Part shown: piece after piece, positions 63,393 through 64,000 of the stretch
Layout of the letters: every line of letters begins with the position of its first letter
How positions within the stretch are numbered: the stretch's first letter is position 1
Assembly (NCBI RefSeq): GCF_014873955.1
Contig: NZ_JADBED010000001.1
Location: 992,001-1,056,000, forward strand
Direction: 5' to 3'
Source of the DNA: Nesterenkonia lutea
GTDB taxonomy: Bacteria; Actinomycetota; Actinomycetes; Actinomycetales; Micrococcaceae
DNA: 64,000 nucleotides
Notes under the pieces: model-generated
Seen by the model: only the letters and a program-made list of their open reading frames with translations
Told to the model about the DNA's origin: nothing
The model's database searches: none
Translations under genes and position numbers: made by a program

Positions 63393-63440
63393 ATGGAAGA
63401 CAGCATGGAATCCAACATGGAAGGCAACATGGAAGTCCAC
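63393..63440 (+). repeat. 12-nt tandem repeat of the rpiB start codon
   Basis: Four 12-nt units, each beginning ATGGAA, at 63393, 63405, 63417 and 63429. Each unit carries a purine-rich GGAA four to eight bases before the next ATG, so each repeat is a start codon with its own weak ribosome site. Confidence 0.85.
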
Positions 63441-63902
63441 ATCGCCACCGACCACGCCGGCATGGAGCTCTCCGCCCACCTGGTCAGCCATCTGCGCGGA
63501 CTCGGCTATGAGCTCGAGGACCATGGGCCCCGGGAGTACGACGCGCTTGATGACTACCCGGCGTTCTGCATCCGGGCCGCTGAGGCCGTGGTCGCGGCGC
63601 GCACCGCGGGACGCAGCGCGCTGGGCATCGTGCTGGGAGGCTCTGGCAACGGCGAACAGATGGCCGCGAACAAGGTGACCGGGGCCCGCGCCGCGCTGGC
63701 GTGGAACGTGGACACCGCCGTGCTGGCCCGTGAGCACAATGACGCCAACCTGGTGGCTCTCGGCGGACGTCAGCACAGCCTCGAGGAGGCCACCACGATC
63801 GTCGAGGCGTTCCTGCGGGCAGAGTTCAGCGGGGATGAGCGTCACGCCCGCCGCATCGGGAAGATCGCCCACTACGAGCTGACCGGCGAGATCCTCGACT
63901 GA
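63393..63902 (+). CDS. rpiB: Ribose-5-phosphate isomerase B
   Basis: A 169-residue RpiB/LacAB-family isomerase: [61 protein letters not shown] (anion hole) and NLVALGGR. It interconverts ribose 5-phosphate and ribulose 5-phosphate. The mature family start is MEVHIA at 63429. In front of it are three more in-frame ATGs (63393, 63405 and 63417), each at the head of a 12-nt repeat. GGAAGG four bases before the ATG at 63429 makes that the most likely start; the span given is the longest reading. Confidence 0.93.
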   Translation: MEDSMESNMEGNMEVHIATDHAGMELSAHLVSHLRGLGYELEDHGPREYDALDDYPAFCIRAAEAVVAARTAGRSALGIVLGGSGNGEQMAANKVTGARAALAWNVDTAVLAREHNDANLVALGGRQHSLEEATTIVEAFLRAEFSGDERHARRIGKIAHYELTGEILD

Positions 63903-63905
63903 TCG

Positions 63906-64000
63906 ATGCCTGAGGGTCACACGCTGCACCGGCTGGCCGCCCAGGTCAACGCCGTCTTCAGCGGCTCCCCGTGGCGGGTCAGCTCGCCTCAGGGGCGCTT
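63906..64000 (+). CDS. Fpg/Nei family DNA glycosylase, N-terminal fragment
   Basis: The gene is cut by the window edge; 31 codons are visible: [20 protein letters not shown]... The Pro at position 2 and Glu at 3 after the start Met are the catalytic pair of the formamidopyrimidine-DNA glycosylase/endonuclease VIII family, and MPEGHT is typical of the actinobacterial Nei2-like group. It removes oxidised bases. It begins three bases after the rpiB stop and is probably in the same transcript. Confidence 0.85.
   Translation, partial: MPEGHTLHRLAAQVNAVFSGSPWRVSSPQGR

Overview
The window is a 64 kb chromosomal stretch of a high-GC Gram-positive actinobacterium, most likely a member of the Micrococcaceae (Nesterenkonia/Micrococcus-like). 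The grounds are conserved actinobacterial families (SepH, DUF3099, DUF3093, DUF4193, DUF3710, DUF3159, DUF3000, DUF5998), a mycothiol glycosyltransferase (mshA), a fused oleBC olefin gene as in Micrococcus, dense coding with ATGA/GTGA start-stop overlaps, and many apparently leaderless genes (TANNNT box, 6-7 nt, then ATG/GTG). The genus assignment is an inference. I see no prophage, insertion sequence, integron or CRISPR array; this is mostly core genome.

Layout. 1-5.4 kb: the end of an ABC-F ATPase, a DUF3099/small Cys protein/SURF1 operon, two short-chain reductases, and a BlaI-M56 regulator/peptidase pair. 5.5-11 kb: topoisomerase subunit A (parC), divergent from a GNAT plus acyl-CoA-synthetase-like protein acetyltransferase. 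11-12.3 kb: an AbiEi-like gene with a predicted DUF559-type nuclease end, flanked by two copies of a 62-nt hairpin repeat; this is the most accessory-looking locus. 12.35-17.2 kb: the oleA-oleBC-oleD head-to-head olefin operon. 17.2-25.7 kb: DUF5998, a phosphodiesterase-like protein, sepH, and the dut neighbourhood whose gene content resembles the Mycobacterium tuberculosis Rv2697c-Rv2700 region, ending with a TrmA-type RNA methyltransferase. 25.8-31.4 kb: aconitase, dxs and a small WGR-like protein.

31.5-37.8 kb is a long minus-strand run: msrB, threonine-aldolase-like, DUF3000, RNase D, a FadB-type beta-oxidation protein and a Tat Rieske lipoprotein. 37.8-50.8 kb: alpha/beta hydrolase, sufE-rhodanese, zapE, ppk2, gnd with a long structured leader, a nitronate-monooxygenase-like enzyme, msrA-cysK-cysE, a Nif3-like protein, RNase H and a long-form GAPDH. 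50.9-58.9 kb: RNase P RNA, yaaA, ettA, an SSB paralogue, tRNA-Arg(UCU), a DUF2079 membrane protein, mshA and tesB. 59-64 kb: the gluconate module (gntP-gntK divergent from a GntR/FCD regulator around a palindromic operator), a hypothetical protein, truncated haemoglobin, rpiB and the start of a Nei/Fpg glycosylase.

Functional links: gluconate uptake and phosphorylation (gntP, gntK) feeds 6-phosphogluconate to gnd and on to rpiB in the pentose phosphate pathway. cysE-cysK, sufE, rhodanese, mshA and msrA/msrB all concern sulfur assimilation, Fe-S assembly, thiol buffering and methionine repair. The ole operon and the FadB-like and TesB proteins draw on acyl-CoA pools. The least explained items are the hairpin-flanked AbiEi/DUF559 gene, the gnd leader RNA, the tRNA-to-TTG DUF2079 junction, the four-fold start-codon repeat of rpiB, and short tandem repeats just downstream of several stop codons.
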